Part shown: piece after piece, positions 1 through 5,605 of the stretch | How positions within the stretch are numbered: the stretch's first letter is position 1 | How the letters are laid out: each line of letters starts with the position of its first letter | From: a virus | Length of the DNA stretch: 32,053 bases | IMG/VR virus record: IMGVR_UViG_3300044591_001208 | Coordinates: 1-32,053 of that record | Direction: 5' to 3' (one strand) | The notes under the pieces: generated by a model | What the model was told of the DNA's origin: nothing | Database searches by the model: none | The model's input: the letters and a program-made list of their open reading frames with translations, nothing else | Made by a program: the position numbers and the translations under genes

Positions 1-150
1 ACCCTTCCGCAGCTTCACCGAGCGCACGCCGACGGTGAAGTCGCGGTCGATGTGGCCGTGCTCGACCAGCCACCGGGCGAACGGCCGCAGCTTCGTGAGC
101 TTCGACTTCGCAGTGTTCGGCTGTTCGACGTGCGGTGCGAGCCATGCCTC
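1..150. repeat. Terminal direct repeat, left copy (circular overlap)
   Basis: Bases 1-150 match 31904-32053 with one mismatch, A at 112 against G at 32015. The difference is synonymous in the integrase (ACT or ACC for Thr). The overlap shows the molecule closes as a circle or was circularly permuted. It is not a physical repeat flanked by different genes. Confidence 0.9.
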
Positions 151-360
151 GACGTCGCCGCGGTTCACGTCGCGCAATGCGGTGCCGTGGCAGTGGCGGG
201 CGAAGGTGCGAAGCGTCGCCCGGATCACTTCGCAGCTCGATGGTGCGAGCTCGCCGGTGGCCCGGCGCTCGCCGATGTAGGCGTCGATCAGTTTCCGCAC
301 AGCAACCCCCGTCGCGTCCTCGGATTGATCGACCGCTCGAAGCATCGGTTTAGGACTCAT
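1..360 (-). CDS. int: Tyrosine integrase, N-terminal part (residues 1-120)
   Basis: This is the start of the integrase gene that crosses the window junction; the rest is at 31361-32053. Reading leftward from the ATG at 358-360 it encodes residues 1-120: a basic, helical SAM-like core-binding domain (LIDAYIGERRATGE, TFARHCHG, KSKLTKLRPFARWLVEHG). The ATG overlaps the repressor stop codon in an ATGA arrangement, so translation is probably coupled to the repressor and int is probably read from the repressor promoter. A second in-frame ATG lies at 342-344. No integrase promoter is evident between the two genes. Integration at attP (381-420) would cut int away from the repressor promoter. Confidence 0.9.
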   Translation of the reverse strand, partial: MSPKPMLRAVDQSEDATGVAVRKLIDAYIGERRATGELAPSSCEVIRATLRTFARHCHGTALRDVNRGDVEAWLAPHVEQPNTAKSKLTKLRPFARWLVEHGHIDRDFTVGVRSVKLRKG

Positions 361-686
361 GCCGCGACCTGCACCGATGCGTAATCCGCAGGTTCTGGGT
401 TCGAGTCCCAGGGGGCGCACACCGAGACGACGCCGGCTCCTTCGGGGCCGGCGTCGTCGCCGTTTTGGTCGCCGAGCAGCCATGCCTCGGACACGCCGGT
501 GACCTGCGCCCAGGCAGTGATGGCGTAGCGGCGCGGTTGGATGGCGCCGGTCTCCCAGTTCGTGACGGTGTTTTTGTGGACGCCGAGCACCTCGGCCATC
601 TGGCGGGTGGTGAGCTTGGCGACGTCGCGCCGAGCCTTGGCTAGCCGGTCGCCCAGAGTCCACGTCGGGATGATGGTGGATGTCAT
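357..686 (-). CDS. rep: XRE-family immunity repressor with attP inside its 3' end
   Basis: This is a 109-aa DNA-binding repressor expected to hold the lytic promoters off. An HTH_3/XRE domain spans roughly residues 7-70 (LGDRLAKARR, TTRQMAEVLGVHKNTVTNWE, then PRRYAITAWAQVTGVSEAWLLGD). The ATG at 684-686 is chosen because the conserved domain starts soon after; ATG 704 and TTG 710 are in-frame alternatives. The last 20 or so residues are translated from the antisense of a tRNA 3' half (the attP core, 381-420), and the protein ends -SVQVAA, an ssrA-like tail. Integration would replace residues from about 102 onward. The stop codon overlaps the int ATG. This matches the repressors of integration-dependent immunity systems; proteolytic control is inferred. 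Confidence 0.9.
   Translation of the reverse strand: MTSTIIPTWTLGDRLAKARRDVAKLTTRQMAEVLGVHKNTVTNWETGAIQPRRYAITAWAQVTGVSEAWLLGDQNGDDAGPEGAGVVSVCAPWDSNPEPADYASVQVAA
381..420 (+). other. attP: attP core: tRNA 3' half
   Basis: The + strand folds as the 3' half of a tRNA. U36-A37-A38 lie at 382-384, the anticodon-stem strand TCCGC at 385-389 and the five-base variable loop at 390-394. The T-stem CTGGG (395-399) pairs with CCCAG (407-411) around the loop TTCGAGT, followed by the acceptor strand GGGGCGC (412-418) and discriminator A419. No 5' half is present, so this is an attachment site and not a tRNA gene. Position 36 is U, so the host tRNA reads an ANN codon. If identity extends further left the anticodon would be CGU (Thr); if it starts at 382, Lys is possible. 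Int lies immediately to the left, as expected for attP. Confidence 0.85.
426..466 (+). terminator. Terminator-like hairpin directly after the attP tRNA end
   Basis: A perfect 12-bp stem, GACGACGCCGGC (426-437) with GCCGGCGTCGTC (447-458), has a short loop containing CTTCGG and is followed by GCCGTTTT (459-466). It begins 6 bases after the tRNA acceptor end, on the tRNA sense strand, and lies antisense within the repressor gene. After integration the rebuilt host tRNA would be followed by this phage-supplied hairpin. The T-run is short, so termination strength is uncertain. Confidence 0.55.
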
Positions 687-699
687 GCCACGAGCATGC

Positions 700-817
700 G
701 CCATAACCAAAGCTTTGGCAACACCCGAGACTATGACAGTAGCAAAACGATTAGATATTCGTTGTGCTATGGCCTAATGATTGACCGGACGCTCGCCGCT
801 GTGCCAATCATTGGGCC
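700..817. promoter_or_regulatory. Divergent repressor/early promoter region with operators
   Basis: This AT-richer stretch separates the leftward repressor from the rightward early operon. It holds a perfect palindrome CCAAAGCTTTGG (707-718) near the repressor start and an inverted repeat TAGCAAAACGA (740-750) / TCGTTGTGCTA (759-769) matching at 10 of 11 positions. It also holds AATGATTG (776-783) against CAATCATT (805-812), the latter within the palindrome CCAATCATTGG (804-814). A rightward promoter fits -35 TTGACC (781-786) and -10 AATCAT (806-811) with a 19-base spacer, placing transcription start near the ATG at 818. The operators would then cover both boxes. No leftward promoter could be assigned with confidence. 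Confidence 0.6.
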
Positions 818-1006
818 ATGGCACAACCGCTCGACCTGATTCCGTCCCGGGAGGTCGCCCGCCGACTCGGCGTGGACGTCTCCACCGTCGCGAAGTGGGC
901 GCGCGACGGCAAGCTCCGGCCCGCCTACGAACACGACGGGCTGCGCGGCGTGCGCCTGTTCCACATCGCCGACGTCGAGCGCTTCGTGTCCGAGCGTGCG
1001 TCGTGA
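818..1006 (+). CDS. Excisionase/Cro-like MerR-type HTH protein
   Basis: This 62-aa protein is essentially one helix-turn-helix_17 domain: LIPSREVARRLGVDVSTVAKWARDG followed by a wing (GVRLFHIADVERFVSERAS). Such proteins act as phage excisionases or small Cro-like regulators. As the first rightward gene, divergent from the repressor, it occupies the Cro position, and no other Xis candidate is visible. No Shine-Dalgarno sequence precedes the ATG; the upstream palindrome and -10-like box suggest a leaderless mRNA. Xis versus Cro cannot be decided from the sequence. Confidence 0.75.
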   Translation: MAQPLDLIPSREVARRLGVDVSTVAKWARDGKLRPAYEHDGLRGVRLFHIADVERFVSERAS

Positions 1007-1251
1007 ACCCCGAGCTGTGGGCTAACGAAGACGCCGCAGCGCTGGTCGTCGCCCGCAAGGTCCTCGACGGCGACACCAGCGCCGTCGCCTACGGCCGCGG
1101 TGGCGCCTACCGGGTCGCTGCGGTCGCGGTCGAGCTCGACCGTCACCCGTCCGGCGTGCGGCGCGTCGCCCCGCCGGTCGTGTGCTCGTTCCACCAAGAG
1201 CAGTGGCTGCGCATCTGCTGCCTGCTCGGACAGCTGAGGAGCATGGCATGA
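1003..1251 (+). CDS. Small early protein of unknown function
   Basis: This 82-aa protein is not recognised. It starts with GTG overlapping the previous stop (GTGA) and ends by overlapping the next ATG. The N-terminal half is Ala/Val-rich; the C-terminal half contains two adjacent cysteines (ICCLLGQ) and a VCSFHQEQW segment. There is no clear signal peptide or membrane span. Its place as second gene of the early operon suggests a regulatory or host-interaction role, but this is only context. Confidence 0.6.
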   Translation: MNPELWANEDAAALVVARKVLDGDTSAVAYGRGGAYRVAAVAVELDRHPSGVRRVAPPVVCSFHQEQWLRICCLLGQLRSMA

Positions 1252-1460
1252 AGGACTACACGGTCCGCCGCAGCGGCGAAGACCTGTTCGTCACCCGCTA
1301 CGACCGGGACACAGACCAGTACGTCGACGTCGGTTCGTCCGACCCGCACGAGGTGCTGAACCCGTCCGGCGTCCCGATCGCCTACGGGATGTCGTGGCGC
1401 ACGGCCCGCAAGGTCGCCGATGCGTTGAACGCGGTGCGCGACAACGGGTGGCTGTCATGA
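1248..1460 (+). CDS. Small early protein of unknown function
   Basis: This 70-aa protein begins at the ATG that overlaps the upstream stop (ATGA). It is polar, with a predicted beta-rich N-terminus (MKDYTVRRSGEDLFVTRYD) and an amphipathic C-terminal helix (SWRTARKVADALNAVRDNG). It resembles small soluble actinophage proteins in style, but no family is recognised. It is translationally coupled on both sides. Confidence 0.6.
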   Translation: MKDYTVRRSGEDLFVTRYDRDTDQYVDVGSSDPHEVLNPSGVPIAYGMSWRTARKVADALNAVRDNGWLS

Positions 1461-1642
1461 CGCTGTCCGGCTTCCAGGCGTTGTGCGTGCTGGCTGTCAT
1501 GTGCGCGCTGTTCCTCCGGTTCGGTTGCGTGCGCGAGACCTCCCCGCACCGCAGGCACGGTTGCGGGTCGCAGGGCGAAGGCACCGGGGTTCCCGGCCCC
1601 GGTGCCTGCCGCCCCTGTCAGGACTGCGAGGACGTCCGATGA
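1457..1642 (+). CDS. Small cysteine-rich membrane protein
   Basis: This 61-aa protein has one hydrophobic segment near the N-terminus (residues about 5-22, FQALCVLAVMCALFLRFG), then a His/Gly/Cys-rich tail with a final CRPCQDCEDVR that could bind metal. The ATG overlaps the previous stop codon. Its function is unknown; the tail with CxxC-like spacing resembles a minimal zinc knuckle on a membrane anchor. Confidence 0.5.
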   Translation: MTLSGFQALCVLAVMCALFLRFGCVRETSPHRRHGCGSQGEGTGVPGPGACRPCQDCEDVR

Positions 1643-1863
1643 TCCCGTTCATCGCCGGGCTGTTCGCCGGCACGTTCGCCGGCGTCGCGCTCGTCGCGTT
1701 CGGCCGGGCCGGTCACCAGTGCGACTGCCAGGTCCCGACGCTCGGCCGCGGCACGTGGCTTGTGGTCATCGACGAGCACGGCGAGCTGGCGAAGTGCCAG
1801 CCGCACGTGTGCATCGACGAGGCGTTCAAGCGGCTCGGCAAGTCGATGGGCGACGAGTCGTGA
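1639..1863 (+). CDS. Small single-span membrane protein
   Basis: This 74-aa protein has an N-terminal hydrophobic, glycine-rich span (residues 2-22, IPFIAGLFAGTFAGVALVAF) followed by a soluble part with four cysteines (CDC and CQPHVC). It overlaps its neighbours by 4 bp on each side, so it belongs to the same translationally coupled early operon. No family is recognised. Together with the preceding gene it forms a pair of small membrane/cysteine proteins. Confidence 0.55.
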   Translation: MIPFIAGLFAGTFAGVALVAFGRAGHQCDCQVPTLGRGTWLVVIDEHGELAKCQPHVCIDEAFKRLGKSMGDES

Positions 1864-3041
1864 AGCTCGGTTCGCTGTGCACCGGCATCGGCGGACTCGA
1901 CCTCGCCGTCGAAGAGTTCTTCGGCGCCGAGCTGGCGTGGTGCGCCGAGATCGACGGCGCAGCGTCACGCGTGCTCGAGGCGCGATTCCCCGGTGCGCCC
2001 AACATCGGCAACTTCGTCGGCGCGGCTCCTGAGCCGGTCGACGTGCTGTGCGGCGGGTTCCCCTGCCAACCGGTATCCACGGCCGGCAGGCGCGCCGGCG
2101 TCGACGACGAACGGTGGCTGTTCGATGACATCTGCGACCTTGTTGGCCGAATGGAGCCACGACCCCGCTGGCTTGTGTTCGAGAACGTGCGTGGGCTGCT
2201 CTCTGCAAACGACGGGGACGCTATGGCCCGAGTCGTTCACGGACTGGCCCGACTCGGCTACGTGGGATCGTGGCGGACTGTTCGAGCTTCCGACGTCGGA
2301 GCACCGCACCGACGAGAACGGGTGTTCATCGTTGCGCACCTTGCCAACGCCCCGAGCTTCGGACGGTGGGAACGAGAACGGCCACGGACGAACGTGGTCG
2401 ACAACGGACTTCAACCTGCACTCGTGGGCTCGCCAACAGTTCGCGTTACTGCCGACGCCCTCTGCCTCGATGCCGAACGACGGAGAGCCGGCCGAGCAAT
2501 GGCTGGCCCGCTACGAGAAGCACGCGACGAAGACCGAGGGCGCGACGAGGGCAGGCATGCCTCTCGGCATAGCGGTGCAGCTTCTGCCAACGCCGACGAC
2601 ACAGGACGCGGCGAACTGTGCGGGACCGTCGCAGCTCGAACGCAACAGCTTGCCGCTGAACACGGTCGTGGCGCTCTTGCCGACGCCGACGGCGTGGCTG
2701 GGGCGCCGGGAATCGCACTCGACCGGCGACCCGGAACGGTGGACGAACCCGGAACGGTCGAACGAACTGTCGGACTGCGTCGCGTGGATTTCGGCACTTA
2801 CGCCGAAGCAGTCGCCCGATGGGCTGATCTCCTGGGTCGAGCCGCCCCTGCACCTGTCGACGACCGACGACGACTGAACCCGGCGTTCGTCGAGTGGATG
2901 ATGGGCTTCCCGGCCGGGTGGTGCACCGACATCCTCGACCGTCGCACCGACGCGTTGCGCTGCCTCGGCAACGCCGTCGTGCCGCAGCAGGCCATGCACG
3001 CACTGTCGCTGCTCGTGCGGGAGCCGTGTGGAGTCGGTTGA
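1860..3041 (+). CDS. DNA (cytosine-5) methyltransferase
   Basis: This 393-aa protein, starting at GTG in a 4-bp overlap, should transfer a methyl group from S-adenosylmethionine to cytosine C5, probably protecting phage DNA from restriction. Motif I is LCTGIGGLDLA (6-16), the catalytic motif IV is GGFPCQP with Cys69, motif VI is FENV (107-110) and motif VIII is PHRRERVF (149-156). The C-terminal motifs are NPAFVEWMMGFPAGW and LGNAVVP. The region of roughly residues 140-338 is odd: codon third positions favour the +1 frame there (see 2125-2877), and the sequence is Arg/Ala-rich with repeated ANAD/ADAD patches. This is where the target-recognition region should be. Confidence 0.88.
   Translation: MKLGSLCTGIGGLDLAVEEFFGAELAWCAEIDGAASRVLEARFPGAPNIGNFVGAAPEPVDVLCGGFPCQPVSTAGRRAGVDDERWLFDDICDLVGRMEPRPRWLVFENVRGLLSANDGDAMARVVHGLARLGYVGSWRTVRASDVGAPHRRERVFIVAHLANAPSFGRWERERPRTNVVDNGLQPALVGSPTVRVTADALCLDAERRRAGRAMAGPLREARDEDRGRDEGRHASRHSGAASANADDTGRGELCGTVAARTQQLAAEHGRGALADADGVAGAPGIALDRRPGTVDEPGTVERTVGLRRVDFGTYAEAVARWADLLGRAAPAPVDDRRRLNPAFVEWMMGFPAGWCTDILDRRTDALRCLGNAVVPQQAMHALSLLVREPCGVG
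2125..2877 (+). CDS. Possible overprinted ORF with four LPTP repeats inside the methyltransferase
   Basis: The +1 frame is open from 1993 to 2877; an ATG at 2125 gives 250 aa. Between about 2270 and 2870 this frame has strongly GC-ending codons, whereas the methyltransferase frame has many A/T-ending ones. The product carries four LPTP motifs (LPTPRAS, LPTPSAS, LPTPTTQ, LPTPTAW) and patches such as WPDSATWDRGGLFELP that, from memory and unchecked, recur in phage ORFs at C5-methyltransferase loci. It stops exactly where the methyltransferase frame regains normal codon bias. It could be an overlapping gene, or a decaying target-recognition segment read by frameshifting. Confidence 0.4.
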   Translation: MTSATLLAEWSHDPAGLCSRTCVGCSLQTTGTLWPESFTDWPDSATWDRGGLFELPTSEHRTDENGCSSLRTLPTPRASDGGNENGHGRTWSTTDFNLHSWARQQFALLPTPSASMPNDGEPAEQWLARYEKHATKTEGATRAGMPLGIAVQLLPTPTTQDAANCAGPSQLERNSLPLNTVVALLPTPTAWLGRRESHSTGDPERWTNPERSNELSDCVAWISALTPKQSPDGLISWVEPPLHLSTTDDD

Positions 3042-3315
3042 CCTCGAGCAGCTCGACCGTCCGCAACTGCTGGCGAGGTTCCGCACAGCGGACCCGGTGA
3101 CACGCCGGGCGATTCAGCGCCGGCTGCAACAACTCGACGAACAACCGGCGCCACCACCCGCGCGAAAGGCACCACCGATGCAGGAATCGCAGTTCAGGGA
3201 TTCCGTGCGTCGGTTGCTGCCTCCCACGACGCGTGCGTGGTGGTCGCTCGCACAGATCGCAGAGACCCTCGACCGGAGCACGGCCGAGTGGAACGAAACG
3301 AAGGGGAAGAAGTGA
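3028..3315 (+). CDS. Small helical protein of unknown function
   Basis: This 95-aa protein starts at a GTG that overlaps the methyltransferase end by 14 bases. The N-terminal 40 residues look like a charged helix pair (LEQLDRPQLLARFRTADPVTRRAIQRRLQQLDE), followed by a Pro/Ala linker. A C-terminal segment (RRLLPPTTRAWWSLAQIAETLDRSTAEW) resembles part of a winged-helix. It is directly followed by another winged-helix-like protein in a 4-bp overlap, so the two may act together. No family is recognised. Confidence 0.6.
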   Translation: MESVDLEQLDRPQLLARFRTADPVTRRAIQRRLQQLDEQPAPPPARKAPPMQESQFRDSVRRLLPPTTRAWWSLAQIAETLDRSTAEWNETKGKK

Positions 3316-3626
3316 ACGAACAGCTAACGCTCACCGCTGCGCCCCGCACCCGCCACGATGACCCGTCAACGAGCGTTGACGCGGCCGGGCGGGTCGCGAA
3401 GGGCAGCGACGAACTGGAACGCACCATCGCCGAGGTGGTGGCGTGGCACACACGCCCGGTGGTCGCGGAGGACATCGCACGGGCGATCCTTCGCAGAACC
3501 GACCGGTGGACCGCGCCGACGATCGTGTCCGCCGTGACCCGTGCCCGGAAGCGTGGGTTGATCGTCCCCGCCGGCACCGGCGTGACGTCGCGTGGCAGCA
3601 ACGCCACGGCCTACAAGGCGGCCTGA
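3312..3626 (+). CDS. Winged-helix DNA-binding protein
   Basis: This 104-aa protein starts at GTG 3312 in a GTGA overlap. After a polar N-terminus with a DPSTSVDAA patch seen in phage winged-helix proteins, residues about 40-100 look like a winged helix: ELERTIAEVVAWHTRPVVAEDIARAIL, RWTAPTIVSAVTRARKRGLIVPAG and a basic wing. A DNA-binding regulatory or replication-associated role is inferred from the fold only. Confidence 0.65.
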   Translation: MNEQLTLTAAPRTRHDDPSTSVDAAGRVAKGSDELERTIAEVVAWHTRPVVAEDIARAILRRTDRWTAPTIVSAVTRARKRGLIVPAGTGVTSRGSNATAYKAA

Positions 3627-3627
3627 C

Positions 3628-4104
3628 GTGGACCAGCTCCGACTCATCGCCGTCGGGCAGGAGCAGCTGACGTCGGACGACTACTACACGCCGAAAGACG
3701 TGTTTGACCGTCTGGCCATTGAGTTCGACATCGACGTGTGTGCCCCTCCGGGTGGCATCCCGTGGATACCAGCAAAGCGCTTCTTCACACAGGAAGACGA
3801 CGGGCTGTCGCAACCGTGGACCGGTCGGGTGTGGATGAACCCGCCGTACTCCAACCCGACGCCGTGGGTTCGCAAGTTCATCCGCCACGGCAACGGCATC
3901 GCACTGGTGCCGCACGCCAAGAGTCAATGGCACATCGAGCTATGGGCTGCTGCTGCTGCTGCTGCTGCTGTACCGCCTCGTTACAGCAACTTCATCGGAG
4001 GTTCGATATTCATGCCCGTTTGGTTCGCAGCGTTCGGCGACGAGTGCGTCGAAGCGCTGTCACGTATCGGTGTTGTGCGCGTCCTGCCTGGGGCTGCGTC
4101 ATGA
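3628..4104 (+). CDS. Phage Dam-type DNA N6-adenine methyltransferase
   Basis: This 158-aa protein, starting at GTG 3628, resembles the phage DNA N-6-adenine-methyltransferase family (PF05869). It has an early DDYYTPKDVFDRL segment, FDIDVCAPP, a FFTQEDDGL...W segment and the catalytic NPPYSNP motif. It would methylate adenine in phage DNA, complementing the cytosine methylase upstream, most likely against host restriction. Residues about 107-114 are eight alanines encoded by eight consecutive GCT codons (3946-3969), a microsatellite in the C-terminal half. It ends in a 4-bp overlap with the next gene. Confidence 0.85.
   Translation: MDQLRLIAVGQEQLTSDDYYTPKDVFDRLAIEFDIDVCAPPGGIPWIPAKRFFTQEDDGLSQPWTGRVWMNPPYSNPTPWVRKFIRHGNGIALVPHAKSQWHIELWAAAAAAAAVPPRYSNFIGGSIFMPVWFAAFGDECVEALSRIGVVRVLPGAAS
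3946..3969 (+). repeat. (GCT)8 trinucleotide repeat
   Basis: Eight GCT codons in a row encode Ala8 within the adenine methyltransferase. Slippage would change length by whole codons and keep the frame. GCT is otherwise an infrequent Ala codon here, where GCC and GCG dominate, so the tract stands out from its surroundings. Confidence 0.95.
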
Positions 4105-4295
4105 ACACCTGGCAGGAAGACGCACAAACGCTGCTCGACAACCTCACAGCCGCTCACACGGCCGCCGTGGAGTCGACGGACGACAAGGACCAGCGGGTGC
4201 ACCTGGAGCTGGCGCAGGACGCCGCCGCACGCCTCGCCTGGGTGCTTGAGCTGGCGTTGATGGACAGCACGATCTGGGCGGGTGAGTCGTGGTGA
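4101..4295 (+). CDS. Small acidic helical protein
   Basis: This 64-aa protein starts at an ATG overlapping the previous stop. It is largely alpha-helical and acidic (WQEDAQTLLDNLTAAHTAAVE, HLELAQDAAARLAWVLELALMD), with no cysteines and no membrane span. No family is recognised. It is coupled to the next gene through a GTGA overlap. Confidence 0.6.
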   Translation: MNTWQEDAQTLLDNLTAAHTAAVESTDDKDQRVHLELAQDAAARLAWVLELALMDSTIWAGESW

Positions 4296-4555
4296 GCGAA
4301 CTGTCCCGCATCAATTACGGCACGACCAGCACTTACCGGAAGGCGCATCGCATGAAGCGGTGCAAGGACTGCGGCGGGTTCGTCCGCTGGTGCGAGAAGC
4401 CGAACGGCTGGCACGTGAAGCTCGACTGGCATCCGTCGTCCACGGGCCGGTGGCGGGTCAACGACAAGGGGCTGGCCGAGGAGTTGCCGCCCGCCTACGC
4501 CGGCGGGCACGGCATGTACGACCGGCACGTCTGCCCGGAGGTGCCCCGTGGCTGA
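4292..4555 (+). CDS. Small zinc-ribbon-like protein
   Basis: This protein of about 87 aa could start at GTG 4292 (GTGA overlap) or GTG 4289. An internal CKDCGGFVRWCEKPNGWHVKLDWH segment has the CxxC, aromatic and His spacing of a degenerate zinc ribbon, and another His/Cys pair occurs near the end (DRHVC). Similar small zinc-ribbon proteins are common in actinophage early operons. The precise role is unknown. It overlaps the ERF gene by 8 bases. Confidence 0.6.
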   Translation: MSELSRINYGTTSTYRKAHRMKRCKDCGGFVRWCEKPNGWHVKLDWHPSSTGRWRVNDKGLAEELPPAYAGGHGMYDRHVCPEVPRG

Positions 4556-5186
4556 CGACTCGCTCGTGGCGGCGCTCGCACGGGCACAGGCCGCTTTCCC
4601 GAAGATCGGCAAGGCGCACGAGAACAGCCACTTCCGTAGCAAGTACGCCGACATTGCCGACGTGCTCGACGCTGTCCGCCCGGTGCTCGCCGCCGAGGGC
4701 ATCGCCGTGTCCCAACCGACCCGTGTCACCGAACACGGCGTCGAGCTCCTGACGGTGCTCATGAAAGGCACCGAGCGCATGGAGTCGAGCTTTCCCATGC
4801 CGGCGAACCTGAAGCCTCAGGACACCCTCGCATGGTCCACGTATCTGCGTCGCGGTCAGTTGTGCTCGATGCTCGGCATCCACCCGTCCGGCGAGGACGA
4901 CGACGGGAACACGGCGCAGGCCGCCCAGGCGCCGGCACGCAAGAAGATCCCGGCGAAGGTCACCGAGGACCGCACGCCCCGCAACACGGACGCACCGATG
5001 CCGGACGGCGAAGCGTTGTCGTTCGACCAGCTCGTGCAGATCAACGAGCACTGGAACACGTACACGGACGCGGACGTGCGCAAGGCCCGCAAACGGGAGT
5101 TCGCCGCACGGTTCGGCGACCCGAAGACAGCGACGGTCGACCAGTGGCCCGCCATCGAGGCGTTCATGGCGGAGGCTCCGTTTTGA
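4548..5186 (+). CDS. erf: ERF-family single-strand annealing recombinase
   Basis: This 212-aa protein shows the ERF signature: LARAQAAFPKIGKAHENSHF, RSKYADIADVLDAVRPVLAAEGIAV, then PMPANLKPQDTLAWSTYLRRGQLCSMLGI and DDDGNTA. ERF proteins form rings that anneal complementary single strands and help circularise or recombine phage DNA. The conserved domain covers residues 1-125; the tail is polar and Lys/Pro-rich, followed by a helical C-terminus. The start is GTG 4548. An HNH nuclease gene follows in a 4-bp overlap, so the pair may act together in recombination. No RecT or Redβ-type protein is present. Confidence 0.88.
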   Translation: MADDSLVAALARAQAAFPKIGKAHENSHFRSKYADIADVLDAVRPVLAAEGIAVSQPTRVTEHGVELLTVLMKGTERMESSFPMPANLKPQDTLAWSTYLRRGQLCSMLGIHPSGEDDDGNTAQAAQAPARKKIPAKVTEDRTPRNTDAPMPDGEALSFDQLVQINEHWNTYTDADVRKARKREFAARFGDPKTATVDQWPAIEAFMAEAPF

Positions 5187-5605
5187 GTCGCCAGGTGACC
5201 CCGATCCCGAAGAAGAAGACGCCGAAGCGCGGCCAGTCGGCCGCCAGCTTGAAGCGCAAGGCGACGACCCTGCACAGCATGGTGGTGCGGGCCCGTGCCG
5301 GCTACGCGTGCGAACGCTGCGGGACCGTCGACGGGCAGCTGCAGTGCGCGCACATCGTCTCCCGGCGTTACACGGCGACGCGCTGCGATCCGTTCAACGC
5401 CTGGTGCCTGTGCGCAGCGTGCCATCGCCGTCTGACCGAGCACCCCGACGAGCACGTCCAGTTCGCCTACGCCACCCGAGGCGAAGCCGGTTACGCGGCG
5501 CTGAGGGCGTGCGCGTACGCCGGGCGGGGCCAAGTGATGTCGGCGGCGTTCTGGCGGCAACAGGTCGACAGCCTGTCCGCCGAGCTGACGAGGTTGACCC
5601 GATGA
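5183..5605 (+). CDS. HNH-type nuclease / NinG-like recombination protein
   Basis: This 140-aa protein starts at TTG 5183, supported by GGAGG at 5171-5175 seven bases upstream; GTG 5195 is an alternative. A basic N-terminus (PKKKTPKRG) precedes the zinc/HNH core: YACERCG, then CAHIVSRRY, WCLCAACHRRLTEHP. The CxxC...CAH...CxxCH pattern fits the HNH fold, as in small phage recombination endonucleases. Lying directly after ERF suggests a role in recombination or DNA processing. Confidence 0.75.
   Translation: MSRQVTPIPKKKTPKRGQSAASLKRKATTLHSMVVRARAGYACERCGTVDGQLQCAHIVSRRYTATRCDPFNAWCLCAACHRRLTEHPDEHVQFAYATRGEAGYAALRACAYAGRGQVMSAAFWRQQVDSLSAELTRLTR

Noticed and set aside
52-384. Plus-strand open frames at the left end
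   Set aside because: They are antisense to the integrase, whose frame crosses the junction with all catalytic residues in place.
381-420. A tRNA gene
   Set aside because: Only the 3' half (anticodon-stem strand, variable loop, T-arm, acceptor strand) is present. The sequence before it does not form a D-arm or 5' acceptor strand, so it is an attachment core.
1860-3041. Methyltransferase as a pseudogene because of its odd middle part
   Set aside because: There is no stop codon or frameshift from start to end, and both N- and C-terminal catalytic motifs lie in the same frame. An unusual overlap explains the data better than decay.
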